This document shows positions 33,911-43,173 of a DNA stretch of 64,000 nucleotides, piece after piece. The first letter of the stretch is position 1. Each line of letters starts with the position of its first letter. Below the pieces are notes generated by a model, which made no database searches, was not told the DNA's origin, and worked only from the letters and a program-made list of their open reading frames with translations. Origin of the DNA: Jeongeupia sp. USM3 (GTDB lineage Bacteria; Pseudomonadota; Gammaproteobacteria; Burkholderiales; Chitinibacteraceae); NCBI RefSeq assembly GCF_001808185.1, contig NZ_CP017668.1, positions 3,224,001 through 3,288,000 of the forward strand, in the 5' to 3' direction. Made by a program: the position numbers and the translations under genes.

Positions 33911-34620
33911 GCGCGGTGCTCCACCGTGGTCGCGAGGACATAGCCTTCGCTGCGTACCGTCTTGATCAGCACCGGTTCGCGCGCATCGTCGCCGAGGCGG
34001 CGGCGCAGCCGGCTGATCATCACGTCGATCGTCCGGTCGAACGGCCCGGATTCGCGCCCGGCGAGCACGTCCATCAGCTGGTCGCGCGACAGCACGCGGT
34101 TGGCATGCTCGGCCAGCGCCGACAGCAGCCTGAACTCGCCGTTCGACAGCGGGGTGACGACGCCGTCTCTGCCGACCAGGTGGCGGGCGCCCAGATCGAG
34201 CGTCCAGCCGGCGAACGCAAGCTCGCGCACGGTTTTCTCGTCACCGCCGCGTTCGTGCGCGCGGCGCAGGATGCTCTTGATCCGCGCCAGCAGCTCGCGC
34301 GGGTTGAACGGCTTGGGCAGGTAGTCGTCGGCGCCCATCTCGAGGCCGATGATCCGGTCGAGCTCGTCGCCGCGGGCGGTCAGCATCAGGATCGGCACCG
34401 ACGATTCGGCGCGCAGGTTGCGGCACAGCGTCAGGCCGTCGTCGCCGGGCAGCATCAGGTCGAGGATGACGAGGTCGAAGGCGCGGGCGGCGAGCGCCGC
34501 GGCCATGGCGCGGCCGTCGCCGGCTTCGGTGACGTCAAAGCCCTGTTCGCCCAGATAGCCCGAGAGCAGGGTGCGCAGGTCGGCGTCGTCGTCGACGACG
34601 AGCAGCGATTTGGCGTGCAT
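33907..34620 (-). CDS. Response regulator, OmpR subfamily
   Basis: A 237-residue regulator. The receiver has the acidic pair VVDDDADLR, phospho-acceptor in VILDLMLPG, and KPFNPRELLARIKSILRR; the C-terminal winged helix ends DRTIDVMISRLRRRLGDD and SEGYVLA. The receiver resembles OmpR more than CpxR or BaeR. The ATG at 34620 has GAAGG 8 nt upstream. It is divergent from the Spy-like gene, with repeated TTTAC sites between. Confidence 0.94.
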   Translation of the reverse strand: MHAKSLLVVDDDADLRTLLSGYLGEQGFDVTEAGDGRAMAAALAARAFDLVILDLMLPGDDGLTLCRNLRAESSVPILMLTARGDELDRIIGLEMGADDYLPKPFNPRELLARIKSILRRAHERGGDEKTVRELAFAGWTLDLGARHLVGRDGVVTPLSNGEFRLLSALAEHANRVLSRDQLMDVLAGRESGPFDRTIDVMISRLRRRLGDDAREPVLIKTVRSEGYVLATTVEHRA

Positions 34621-34693
34621 GGTCAAGCCTTCAAAGTCCGGTTCAACCCAAGGATAACGCCCGCGCACGGGCCAGGGGTGCTTGTGGCGGCGT

Positions 34694-34720
34694 GTTTACC
34701 GGGTTTTACATGCCGTTTAC
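34694..34720. promoter_or_regulatory. Triple TTTAC repeat, candidate OmpR/CpxR-type operator
   Basis: TTTAC occurs at 34695-34699, 34705-34709 and 34716-34720, spaced 10 and 11 bp, i.e. on one face of the helix. TTTAC-N5-TTTAC is the reverse complement of the GTAAA-N5-GTAAA CpxR box, and GTTTAC/TTTTAC also fits OmpR half-sites. It lies between the regulator gene and the Spy-like gene. Confidence 0.6.
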
Positions 34721-34799
34721 AAAAAGCGCCTTTGCGTGCAAATACGGTTCACATCGCCGCGGTGTAATGGTCCCGCTCTCAACGAAGGAGAAACCGAAC

Positions 34800-35321
34800 A
34801 TGAAACGCAATCGCCCGATCACCGCCAGCCTCGTCTCCGGCCTTGTCGCCGTGCTGCTGCTCGGCACCGCCGCCACCGCGATGGCCGCGCCGGACGCCAG
34901 CGCACCGGACGCCGCACGCGGCTGGGGCCATCACCAGCGCATGAGCCCCGAGCAGTGGCAGCAGATGAGCGACGCCCGGCTCGGCCGGATGGCCGAGAGG
35001 CTGAAGATCACCCCGGCCCAGCAGGGCGCGTGGGATACCTATGCCAGGAGCGTTCGCGCCACCTTCACGCCGCCACCGGCCCGGCAGAACGGCGTCGCCG
35101 CTGCCGAACAACTGCGCCAGCGCGCCGCGATGATGCAGGAGCACGCTAGGCGGATGCTGCAACTGGCCGACGCGACCGAAACGCTGTCCAGATCGCTGAC
35201 GCCCGAACAGAACAAGACGCTCGACATGATGACCGGCCGCTTCGGCCCGGGCATGAACCACAAGGGCATGCACGGCCCGCGTGGTGCCTGCCCGGCTGCG
35301 CAGGCTGACGCCGCCAAGTAA
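34800..35321 (+). CDS. Spy/CpxP-family periplasmic chaperone (LTXXQ)
   Basis: A 173-residue periplasmic protein with a signal peptide ending AMAA (residues 1-30). Two LTXXQ-type motifs are present, ITPAQQGAW and LTPEQNKTL, in an all-helical body ending in a His/Met/Gly-rich tail (GMNHKGMHGPRG). Family members protect periplasmic proteins and, as CpxP, feed back on the kinase. AAGGAG lies ahead of the ATG at 34800. It is divergent from the two-component genes. Confidence 0.88.
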   Translation: MKRNRPITASLVSGLVAVLLLGTAATAMAAPDASAPDAARGWGHHQRMSPEQWQQMSDARLGRMAERLKITPAQQGAWDTYARSVRATFTPPPARQNGVAAAEQLRQRAAMMQEHARRMLQLADATETLSRSLTPEQNKTLDMMTGRFGPGMNHKGMHGPRGACPAAQADAAK

Positions 35322-35406
35322 GCGTTGTCATTCTCGATGTAGCCAGGGCCGTCGCCCGACGGCCCGTCCCGCGTTTAAACTAGCCGATTTGCTTACGGGT
35401 CTTTCC

Positions 35407-36627
35407 ATGTCCAACACCGCTCCCGAAAACCGCTCGCCACACCGCCGCTGGTGGATCGCCGCCATCATCGTCGTGCTTGCCGGCGGCGGCTGGCTGCTGA
35501 GTCGCGAGGCGCCGACGCAGAAGCCGGGCGGGCGGGCGGGCATGGCGATGACCGGCCCGCAGCCGGTGCAGGCGCAGCCGGTGGTCAAGGGCGGGATGCC
35601 GGTGATCCTGTCCGGGCTTGGCACCGTCACCGCGGCGAATACCGTGATCGTGCGCAGCCAGGTCGACGGCCAGTTGATGAAGCTGCACTTCAACGAGGGG
35701 CAGGTCGTCAAGCAGGGGCAGTTGCTCGCCGAGATCGACCCGCGGCCGTTCCAGGTCGCGCTGACGCAGGCCGAAGGCCAGATGGCCAAGGACATGGCGC
35801 AACTGGCGAACGCCCGCGCCGATCTGGCGCGCTACCAGCAACTGCTGAAGCAGGAATCGATCGCCAGGCAGCAGGTCGACGCGCAGCTCGCGCTGGTCGG
35901 CCAGTACGAGGGTGCGGTCAAGGCCGATCAGGGCGCGATCGATGCGGCCCGCCTCAACCTGACCTACTCGCGCGTCACCGCGCCGGTCGCCGGCCGCGTC
36001 GGCCTGCGCCAGGTCGATCCGGGCAATCTGGTCAAATCGTCCGATACCAACGGCCTGGTCGTGATCACCACGGTGACGCCGATCAACGTGCTGTTCACGC
36101 TGCCCGAGGCGCAACTGCCGCAGGTGCTGGCGCCGCTCAACGCCGGCCAGCCGCTGCCGGTCGAAGCGTGGGATCGCGGCATGGCCAGGGCCATCGCCAC
36201 CGGCAAGCTGGTTACCGTCGACAACCAGATCGATACGACGACCGGCACCGTCAAGCTCAAGGCCGAGTTCGCTAACGACGACGGCATGCTGTTCCCGAAC
36301 CAGTTCGTCAACGCGCGGATCAAGGTCGCCGACCTCGACAATGTCGCGATCGCACCGAGCGCGGCCATACAGCACGGCAGTCAGGGCAGTTTCGTCTGGG
36401 TCGTCGGTGCCGACGGTAAGGTCAGGCAGCAGGTCGTCAAGACCGGCCCGACGCAGGGCGAGCGCGTCGTCATCACCGAGGGCGTTTCGCCGGGCGACAA
36501 GGTCGTCACCGACGGTGCCGACCGGCTGCGCGATGGTGCTGCGGTCGAGGTTGTCGATCCGGCGAAGCGAAACGCCAGTGCTACCGCTTCGCGCCCGCAG
36601 GGCCGTCGTGCGAAGGCCGAACAATGA
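35407..36627 (+). CDS. mdtA: RND efflux periplasmic adaptor MdtA/MuxA
   Basis: A 406-residue membrane-fusion protein with an N-terminal anchor (residues 16-34), lipoyl half-motifs (LHFNEGQVVKQGQLLAEIDPRPF and VTAPVAGRVGLRQVDPGNLV), a short hairpin and beta-barrel domains. It bridges MdtBC to the outer-membrane factor. Start at 35407 (MSNTAPENR) fits the family. It is separated from mdtB by a 349-bp repeat-containing gap. Confidence 0.94.
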   Translation: MSNTAPENRSPHRRWWIAAIIVVLAGGGWLLSREAPTQKPGGRAGMAMTGPQPVQAQPVVKGGMPVILSGLGTVTAANTVIVRSQVDGQLMKLHFNEGQVVKQGQLLAEIDPRPFQVALTQAEGQMAKDMAQLANARADLARYQQLLKQESIARQQVDAQLALVGQYEGAVKADQGAIDAARLNLTYSRVTAPVAGRVGLRQVDPGNLVKSSDTNGLVVITTVTPINVLFTLPEAQLPQVLAPLNAGQPLPVEAWDRGMARAIATGKLVTVDNQIDTTTGTVKLKAEFANDDGMLFPNQFVNARIKVADLDNVAIAPSAAIQHGSQGSFVWVVGADGKVRQQVVKTGPTQGERVVITEGVSPGDKVVTDGADRLRDGAAVEVVDPAKRNASATASRPQGRRAKAEQ

Positions 36628-36976
36628 TCGGCAAGAAGGGTGCGCTTAGGAGCTGGTTTTCAGTGCCTTCGGTACGTGGTTTACAGTCGCAGTCCGCGAC
36701 GGGGACCCACTTTCTTTGCTTCGCCAAAGAAAGTGGGCAAAGAAAGGCGACCCCTCGCCTGCGGCCCTCCGGGCTGCCACCCATAGGGCGCGGGCGTCGC
36801 TGGGCAGCAAAGCTGCCAAGCTTTGGCCACGCCTCGGTTGGTCGTGAGCCAAACGGTGATGCCGTTTGTCTCGCTCCACGCCCTCGGCGATGGGCGAAAG
36901 GAGGGCAAACCCTAGCTCAACGAGTGCGGGCCTGTATTGACGATGGCGGTGTCGCCAGCCGTATGGGAGGCTGGGC
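36628..36976. repeat. Intergenic repetitive element between mdtA and mdtB
   Basis: No credible gene is present. It contains a strong hairpin CACTTTCTTTG-CTTCGC-CAAAGAAAGTG (36709-36736), then GGCAAAGAAAGGCGACCCC and GC-rich palindromic segments to about 36910. This pattern (hairpin around CTTTCTTTG, then AAAGAAAGG) is one I recognise as widespread intergenic repeats in beta- and gammaproteobacteria. The mdtB ribosome site GGGAGG follows the element. Confidence 0.65.
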
Positions 36977-39900
36977 ATGAATCTGTCCCGCCTGTTCATC
37001 CTCCGCCCGGTCGCGACCTCGCTCCTGATGGTCGCGATCCTGCTCGCCGGCCTCGTCGCCTACCGGGTGCTGCCGATTTCGGCCTTGCCCGAGGTCGACT
37101 ATCCGACGATCCAGGTCGTCACGCTGTACCCGGGTGCGAGCCCGGACGTGACGACGTCATCGATCACCGCGCCGCTGGAGCGCCAGTTCGGCCAGATGCC
37201 GGGGCTCAAGCAGATGAGCTCGCAAAGCTCGGGCGGCGCGTCGGTCATTACCTTGCAGTTCGGCCTCGAGCTCGGCCTCGACATCGCCGAGCAGGAAGTG
37301 CAGGCGGCGATCAATGCCGCGAGCAACCTGCTGCCGTCCGACCTGCCGAACCCGCCGGTCTACAACAAGGTCAACCCGGCCGACGTGCCGGTGCTGACCC
37401 TTGCGGTGATGTCGAAGAGCATGCCGCTGACGAAGGTGCAGGACCTGATCGACACCCGCGTCGCGGCGAAGATCTCGCAGTTGCCCGGCGTCGGCCTGGT
37501 CAGCGTCTCCGGCGGCATGCGCCCGGCGGTGCGCGTGCAGGCCAATCCGCGCGCGATCGCCGCGCTCGGGCTCGACCTCGACACGATCCGCACGGCGATC
37601 GGCAATGCCAACGTCAACGGCGCCAAGGGCAATTTCGACGGCCCGAACAAGGCGTCGACGATCTCGGCCAACGACCAGCTGTCGTCGCCCGGCGAATACC
37701 GCAACCTGGTCATCGCCTACAGGAACGGCGCGCCGATCCGGCTCGGCGACGTGGCCGACGTTGTCGACGGCGCCGAGAACGACAAGCTTGCCGCGTGGGC
37801 CGATGATCGCGCCGCGCTGGTGATCAACGTCCAGCGCCAGCCCGGCGCCAACGTGATCCAGACCGTCGACCGGATCAAGACCCTGCTGCCGCAACTGCAG
37901 GCGGCGCTGCCCGGTGCGCTCGAGGTCAAGATCCTCACCGACCGGACGACGACGATCCGTGCGTCGGTCAAGGACGTCCAGCACGAGCTGCTGCTGGCGA
38001 TCTTCCTCGTCGTCGCGGTGATCTTCCTGTTCCTGCGCAATGTGTCGGCGACGCTGATTCCGGGCATCGCCGTGCCGCTGTCGCTGATCGGCACGTTCGC
38101 GGTGATGCATCTGGCCGGTTTCTCGATCAACAACCTCAGCCTGATGGCGCTGACGATCGCGACCGGCTTCGTCGTCGACGATGCGATCGTGATGATCGAG
38201 AACATCGCCCGCTACATCGAGCAGGGCGACCCGCCGCTCGAGGCCGCACTCAAGGGCGCCGGCGAGATCGGCTTCACGATCATCTCGCTGACGCTCTCCT
38301 TGATCGCGGTGCTGATTCCGCTGCTGTTCATGGGCGACGTCGTCGGTCGGCTGTTCCGCGAATTCGCGATCACGCTGTCGGTGTCGATCGTGATCTCGAT
38401 GATCGTTTCGCTGACGCTGACGCCGATGATGTGCGCGAAGTTGCTGAAACATGTTCCCGAGGAAAAGCAGGGCCGCTTCTATCATGCTGCCGGCGCCTTC
38501 TTCGACCGGATGATCGCCTACTACGGCAAGAAGCTGACGTGGGTGCTCGAACATCAGGTGGCGACGCTGTGGGTGGCGGTCGGCACGCTGGTGCTCACCG
38601 GCCTGCTGTACGTGTGGATTCCCAAGGGCTTCTTCCCGCAGCAGGACACCGGCGTGATCCAGGGCATCACCGAGGCGCCGCAGTCGGTGTCGTTCGCGGC
38701 GATGGCCGAGCGCCAGCAGGCGCTGGCGAAGATCGTGCTCGAAGACCCGGACGTCGAGAGCCTGTCGTCGTTCATCGGCGTCGACGGCACCAATGCGACG
38801 CTCAACAGCGGCCGGATGCAGATCAACCTGAAGCCGCTCGAAGACCGGGACGACCGTGCGCCGGCGATCATCGCCCGGCTGAACGAGCGGCTCGCCCACG
38901 TCGAAGGCATCCGGCTGTTCATGCAGCCGGTGCAGGACCTGACGATCGAGGACCGTGTCAGCCGCACCCAGTACCAGTTCACGCTCGAGGCGTCCGACCC
39001 GGCGCTGCTGTCCGAATGGACGCGCAAGCTCGTCGACCGGCTGAACCGCGAGCCGTCGCTCGCCGACGTGACCAGCGACCTGCAGGACCGCGGCCTCGTC
39101 ACCCATGTCGACATCGACCGTGACGCCGCGGCCCGGCTCGGCATTACCGTGCAGGCGATCGACAGCGCGCTGTACAACGCCTACGGCCAGCGGCTGGTGT
39201 CGACGATCTTCACCCAGTCCAATCAGTACCGCGTGGTGCTCGAGGCCGAGCCCGGCATGCAGCGTGGCCCCGCGTCGCTTGCCGACCTGTACCTGACGTC
39301 GAGCAGCGGCACGCAGGTGCCGCTGGCGAGCATCGCGCAGGTGTCCGAGCGCTACGGATCGCTGGTGATCAACCACCTCGGCCAGTTTCCGGCGGTGACG
39401 ATCTCGTTCAACCTCGCGCCGGGGGCATCGCTCGGCCACGCGGTCGAGGCGATCAAGGCCGCCGAGACCGAGATCGGCGTGCCGGTCGCGGTGCAGACGC
39501 AGTTCCAGGGGGCGGCGCTGGCGTTCCAGGCGGCGCTCGACAACCAGCTGTGGCTGATCCTCGCCGCGATCGTGACGATGTACATCGTGCTCGGCGTGCT
39601 GTACGAGAGCTATATCCACCCGGTGACCATCCTCTCGACGCTGCCGTCGGCCGGTGTCGGCGCGCTCCTGGCGCTGATGGCATCGGGTAACGATCTGAGC
39701 GTGATCGCGATCATCGGCATCGTGCTCTTGATCGGCATCGTCAAGAAGAACGCGATCATGATGATCGACTTCGCACTCGACGCCGAACGCGAGCAGGGGC
39801 TGCCGCCGCGCGAGGCGATCTACCAGGCGGCGCTGCTGCGCTTCCGGCCGATCCTGATGACGACGATGGCCGCGCTCCTCGGCGCGCTGCCGCTGATGCT

Positions 39901-40069
39901 CGGCACCGGCGTCGGCGCCGAACTGCGGCACCCGCTCGGTGTGGCGATGGTCGGCGGGCTGATCTTCAGCCAGGTGCTGACCTTGTTCACCACGCCGGTG
40001 ATCTACCTCGCGTTCGACCGGCTGGCGCGGCGCGTCAAGCGCGGAAAGGCCGAGACGGCCGACGCATGA
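36977..40069 (+). CDS. mdtB: RND multidrug transporter subunit MdtB/MuxB
   Basis: A 1030-residue inner-membrane proton antiporter with twelve membrane helices and two large periplasmic loops. Typical RND segments are LPEVDYPTIQVVTLYPGASPD, GFVVDDAIVMIEN (proton-relay acids in helix 4) and GIVKKNAIMMIDFALDAER. MdtB pairs with MdtC in a 2:1 trimer. The ATG at 36977 has GGGAGG ahead. The stop overlaps mdtC (ATGA). Confidence 0.97.
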   Translation: MNLSRLFILRPVATSLLMVAILLAGLVAYRVLPISALPEVDYPTIQVVTLYPGASPDVTTSSITAPLERQFGQMPGLKQMSSQSSGGASVITLQFGLELGLDIAEQEVQAAINAASNLLPSDLPNPPVYNKVNPADVPVLTLAVMSKSMPLTKVQDLIDTRVAAKISQLPGVGLVSVSGGMRPAVRVQANPRAIAALGLDLDTIRTAIGNANVNGAKGNFDGPNKASTISANDQLSSPGEYRNLVIAYRNGAPIRLGDVADVVDGAENDKLAAWADDRAALVINVQRQPGANVIQTVDRIKTLLPQLQAALPGALEVKILTDRTTTIRASVKDVQHELLLAIFLVVAVIFLFLRNVSATLIPGIAVPLSLIGTFAVMHLAGFSINNLSLMALTIATGFVVDDAIVMIENIARYIEQGDPPLEAALKGAGEIGFTIISLTLSLIAVLIPLLFMGDVVGRLFREFAITLSVSIVISMIVSLTLTPMMCAKLLKHVPEEKQGRFYHAAGAFFDRMIAYYGKKLTWVLEHQVATLWVAVGTLVLTGLLYVWIPKGFFPQQDTGVIQGITEAPQSVSFAAMAERQQALAKIVLEDPDVESLSSFIGVDGTNATLNSGRMQINLKPLEDRDDRAPAIIARLNERLAHVEGIRLFMQPVQDLTIEDRVSRTQYQFTLEASDPALLSEWTRKLVDRLNREPSLADVTSDLQDRGLVTHVDIDRDAAARLGITVQAIDSALYNAYGQRLVSTIFTQSNQYRVVLEAEPGMQRGPASLADLYLTSSSGTQVPLASIAQVSERYGSLVINHLGQFPAVTISFNLAPGASLGHAVEAIKAAETEIGVPVAVQTQFQGAALAFQAALDNQLWLILAAIVTMYIVLGVLYESYIHPVTILSTLPSAGVGALLALMASGNDLSVIAIIGIVLLIGIVKKNAIMMIDFALDAEREQGLPPREAIYQAALLRFRPILMTTMAALLGALPLMLGTGVGAELRHPLGVAMVGGLIFSQVLTLFTTPVIYLAFDRLARRVKRGKAETADA

Positions 40070-43000
40070 ATCTCTCGAAACTCTTCATCAACCGGCCGGT
40101 GGCGACAACGCTGCTGATGCTCGGCATCGTGCTGGCGGGGCTGATCGGCTACAAGCTGCTGCCGGTTGCGCCGCTGCCGCAGGTCGATTATCCGACGATC
40201 TCGGTGTCGGCCAACCTGCCCGGCGCCAGCCCGGAAACGATGGCGGCGACGGTGGCGACACCGCTCGAGCGCGCGTTCGGCCGCATCGCCGGCGTGACCG
40301 AGATGACGTCGTCGAGCTCGCTCGGCAGCACCCGCGTGACCTTGCAGTTCGACCTCGACCGCGACATCAACGGCGCCGCGCGCGACGTGCAGGCGGCGAT
40401 CAACGCGGCCAAGGCGCTGCTGCCAACCAGCCTGCCGAGCAATCCGAGCTATCGCAAGGTCAACCCGTCCGACGCGCCGATCATGATCATGGCGCTGACG
40501 TCGCCGACGATGAGCCAGGGCCAGATGTACGACTACGCGTCGACGGTGATCGCGCAGAAGCTGCTGCAGATCGGCGGCGTCGGCGACGTCAACGTCGGCG
40601 GCAGCTCGCTGCCGGCGGTGCGGGTCGAGCTGAACCCGGATGCGCTGGCGCACCAGGGCGTGTCGCTCGATGCAGTGCGCACGGCGATCAACCAGGCCAA
40701 CGTCAACCGGCCCAAGGGCTCGGTCGAGGACGGCGAGCGGCGCTGGCAGATCGAGGCCAACGATCAGGCCAAAAAGGCCGCCGACTACATGCCGCTGATC
40801 GTCTCCTACAACAGCCAGACCGGCGCCGGCGTGCGGCTGGCCGATGTCGCCAATGTGCGCGACGCGGTCGAGAACAGCCGCAACGCCGGCTCGGCCAACG
40901 GCAAGCCGTCGGTGCTCCTGATCATCACCCGCGCGCCGGGCGCGAACATCATCGACACCGTCGACCGGATCCGCGCCGAGCTGCCGATGCTGCGCGCGTC
41001 GCTGCCCGGCGCGGTCGACCTCTCGGTGCAGATGGACCGCTCGCCGACGATCCGCGCCTCGCTGGCCGAGGTCGAAAACACGCTGCTGATCGCCGTCGCG
41101 CTGGTGATCCTCGTCGTCTACCTGTTCATCGGCAACGCCCGGGCGACGCTGATCCCGTGCGTTGTCGTCCCGGTGTCGCTGATCGGCAGCCTGGCGGCGA
41201 TGTATTTGCTCGGCTTTTCGCTCAACAACCTCTCGCTGATGGCGCTGATCATCGCGACCGGCTTCGTCGTCGACGACGCGATCGTCGTGCTCGAGAACGT
41301 CGCGCGGCACATCGAGGACGGGATCGAACCGTTCGCCGCCGCGCTGCAGGGCGCGCGCGAGGTCGGCTTCACCGTGCTGTCGATGAGCATCTCGCTCGTT
41401 GCGGTGTTCATTCCGCTGCTGCTGATGGGCGGGCTGCCGGGCCGGCTGTTCCAGGAGTTCGCGGTGACGCTGTCGGTGGCGATCCTGATCTCGATGGTCG
41501 TCTCGCTGTCGATGACGCCGATGATGTGCGCCCGGCTGCTGCGCGCCGACGACCACAAGCGCAAGCCCAACCGGCTGATCGCCGCGTTCTCGGCGGTGTT
41601 CGAGCGGCTGCAGCGCGGCTACGCGACATCGCTGTCGTGGGCGCTCAGGCACTCGCTGCTGACGGTGCTGATCCTGATCGTCACGGTGATCTTCAACGTC
41701 CACCTGTACAAGACGATTCCGAAGGGCTTTTTCCCCGAGCAGGACATCGGCCGCGTCTCGGGCTTCATCCAGGCTGACCAGAGCATTTCGTTCCAGGCGA
41801 TGAAGCTGAAGATGCAGGCTTTCATCGACATCGTCCGCGCCGACCCGGCGGTGGCGACGGTGACGGCGTTCACCGGCGGCCGCGGCGGCACCAACAGCGG
41901 GTCGATGTTCATCTCGCTCAAGCCCTTGTCCGAGCGCAGCGAGTCGGCGCAGCAGGTGATCGCCCGGCTGCGCGGCAAGCTCTCGCACGTGCCCGGCGCG
42001 CGGCTTTTCATGGTGCCCGACCAGGACATCCGCATCGGCGGCCGGCAGGGCAACGCGGCTTACCAGTTCACCCTGCAGGGCGACGACCTGCAGACCTTGC
42101 GCGCGTGGGAGCCGAAGATCCGCGCGGCGCTGGTCGGCATGCCGCTGCTCGCCGACGTCAATACCGACCAGCAGGATCGCGGCGTCGAGACCGCGATCGA
42201 GGTCGATCGCGACGCCGCGTCGCGGCTGGGGCTGACCGCCAATGACATCGACAATGTGCTGAACAACGCCTTCGGCCAGCGGCAGGTGTCGAACATCTAT
42301 TCGACGCTGAACCAGTACCACGTGGTGATGGAGGTCGCGCCGCAGTACGCGCAAAGCCCGGAGGCGCTGCACAAGCTGTTCGTGATCGGCCCGGATGGCA
42401 CGCAGATTCCGCTCTCGGCTTTCGCGCACTGGGCGCCGGCGTTCACGCCGCTGTCGGTCAACCACCAGGGCCAGTTCGCCGCGACGACGATCTCGTTCAA
42501 CCTTGCACCCGGCGTGTCGCTGTCGCAGGCAACCGACGCGATCAAGACCGAGATGGCGCGGCTGGGCGTGCCGACCAGTGTGCAGGGCAGCTTCGCCGGC
42601 ACCGCCAAGGCCTTCCAGAGCTCGGTCAGCAACCAGCCGCTGCTGATCCTGGCCGCGATCATCGCCGTCTACATCGTGCTCGGCATCCTCTACGAGAGCC
42701 TGATCCACCCGCTGACCATCCTCTCGACCTTGCCGTCGGCCGGCATCGGCGCGCTGCTGGCGCTGATGGCGTTCAAGACCGACTTCAGCCTGATCGCGCT
42801 GGTCGGCGTGCTGCTCCTGATCGGCATCGTCAAGAAGAACGCGATCATGATGATCGACTTCGCACTCGACGCCGAACGCAGCGAGGGGCTGAGTTCGCGC
42901 GACGCGATCTACAAGGCGTGCCTGCTGCGCTTCCGGCCGATCCTGATGACGACGATGGCCGCGCTCTTTGGCGCGCTGCCGCTGATGATCGGCCACGGCG

Positions 43001-43170
43001 ACGGTGCCGAGCTGCGCCAGCCACTCGGCATCGCCATCGTCGGCGGGCTGGTGATGAGCCAGCTGCTGACGCTCTACACGACCCCGGTCGTCTACCTTTA
43101 CCTCGATCGCTTGCGCCTGTGGGGCGGCCGCCAGTGGGCGGCGCGCTATCACCGGCGCAAGGAGGCCTGA
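40066..43170 (+). CDS. mdtC: RND multidrug transporter subunit MdtC/MuxC
   Basis: A 1034-residue paralogue of mdtB with the same domain plan: LPQVDYPTISVSANLPGASPE, GFVVDDAIVVLENV, and GIVKKNAIMMIDF in the second half. It forms the drug-binding part of the MdtBC trimer in E. coli. Short DNA tracts near its 3' end are identical to mdtB. The outer-membrane factor gene starts 3 nt after its stop. Confidence 0.97.
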   Translation: MNLSKLFINRPVATTLLMLGIVLAGLIGYKLLPVAPLPQVDYPTISVSANLPGASPETMAATVATPLERAFGRIAGVTEMTSSSSLGSTRVTLQFDLDRDINGAARDVQAAINAAKALLPTSLPSNPSYRKVNPSDAPIMIMALTSPTMSQGQMYDYASTVIAQKLLQIGGVGDVNVGGSSLPAVRVELNPDALAHQGVSLDAVRTAINQANVNRPKGSVEDGERRWQIEANDQAKKAADYMPLIVSYNSQTGAGVRLADVANVRDAVENSRNAGSANGKPSVLLIITRAPGANIIDTVDRIRAELPMLRASLPGAVDLSVQMDRSPTIRASLAEVENTLLIAVALVILVVYLFIGNARATLIPCVVVPVSLIGSLAAMYLLGFSLNNLSLMALIIATGFVVDDAIVVLENVARHIEDGIEPFAAALQGAREVGFTVLSMSISLVAVFIPLLLMGGLPGRLFQEFAVTLSVAILISMVVSLSMTPMMCARLLRADDHKRKPNRLIAAFSAVFERLQRGYATSLSWALRHSLLTVLILIVTVIFNVHLYKTIPKGFFPEQDIGRVSGFIQADQSISFQAMKLKMQAFIDIVRADPAVATVTAFTGGRGGTNSGSMFISLKPLSERSESAQQVIARLRGKLSHVPGARLFMVPDQDIRIGGRQGNAAYQFTLQGDDLQTLRAWEPKIRAALVGMPLLADVNTDQQDRGVETAIEVDRDAASRLGLTANDIDNVLNNAFGQRQVSNIYSTLNQYHVVMEVAPQYAQSPEALHKLFVIGPDGTQIPLSAFAHWAPAFTPLSVNHQGQFAATTISFNLAPGVSLSQATDAIKTEMARLGVPTSVQGSFAGTAKAFQSSVSNQPLLILAAIIAVYIVLGILYESLIHPLTILSTLPSAGIGALLALMAFKTDFSLIALVGVLLLIGIVKKNAIMMIDFALDAERSEGLSSRDAIYKACLLRFRPILMTTMAALFGALPLMIGHGDGAELRQPLGIAIVGGLVMSQLLTLYTTPVVYLYLDRLRLWGGRQWAARYHRRKEA

Positions 43171-43173
43171 CCC

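Noticed and set aside
36646..36999. Small frames on both strands in the mdtA-mdtB gap
   Set aside because: They fall in a repeat element, lack ribosome sites and show no protein-like composition.
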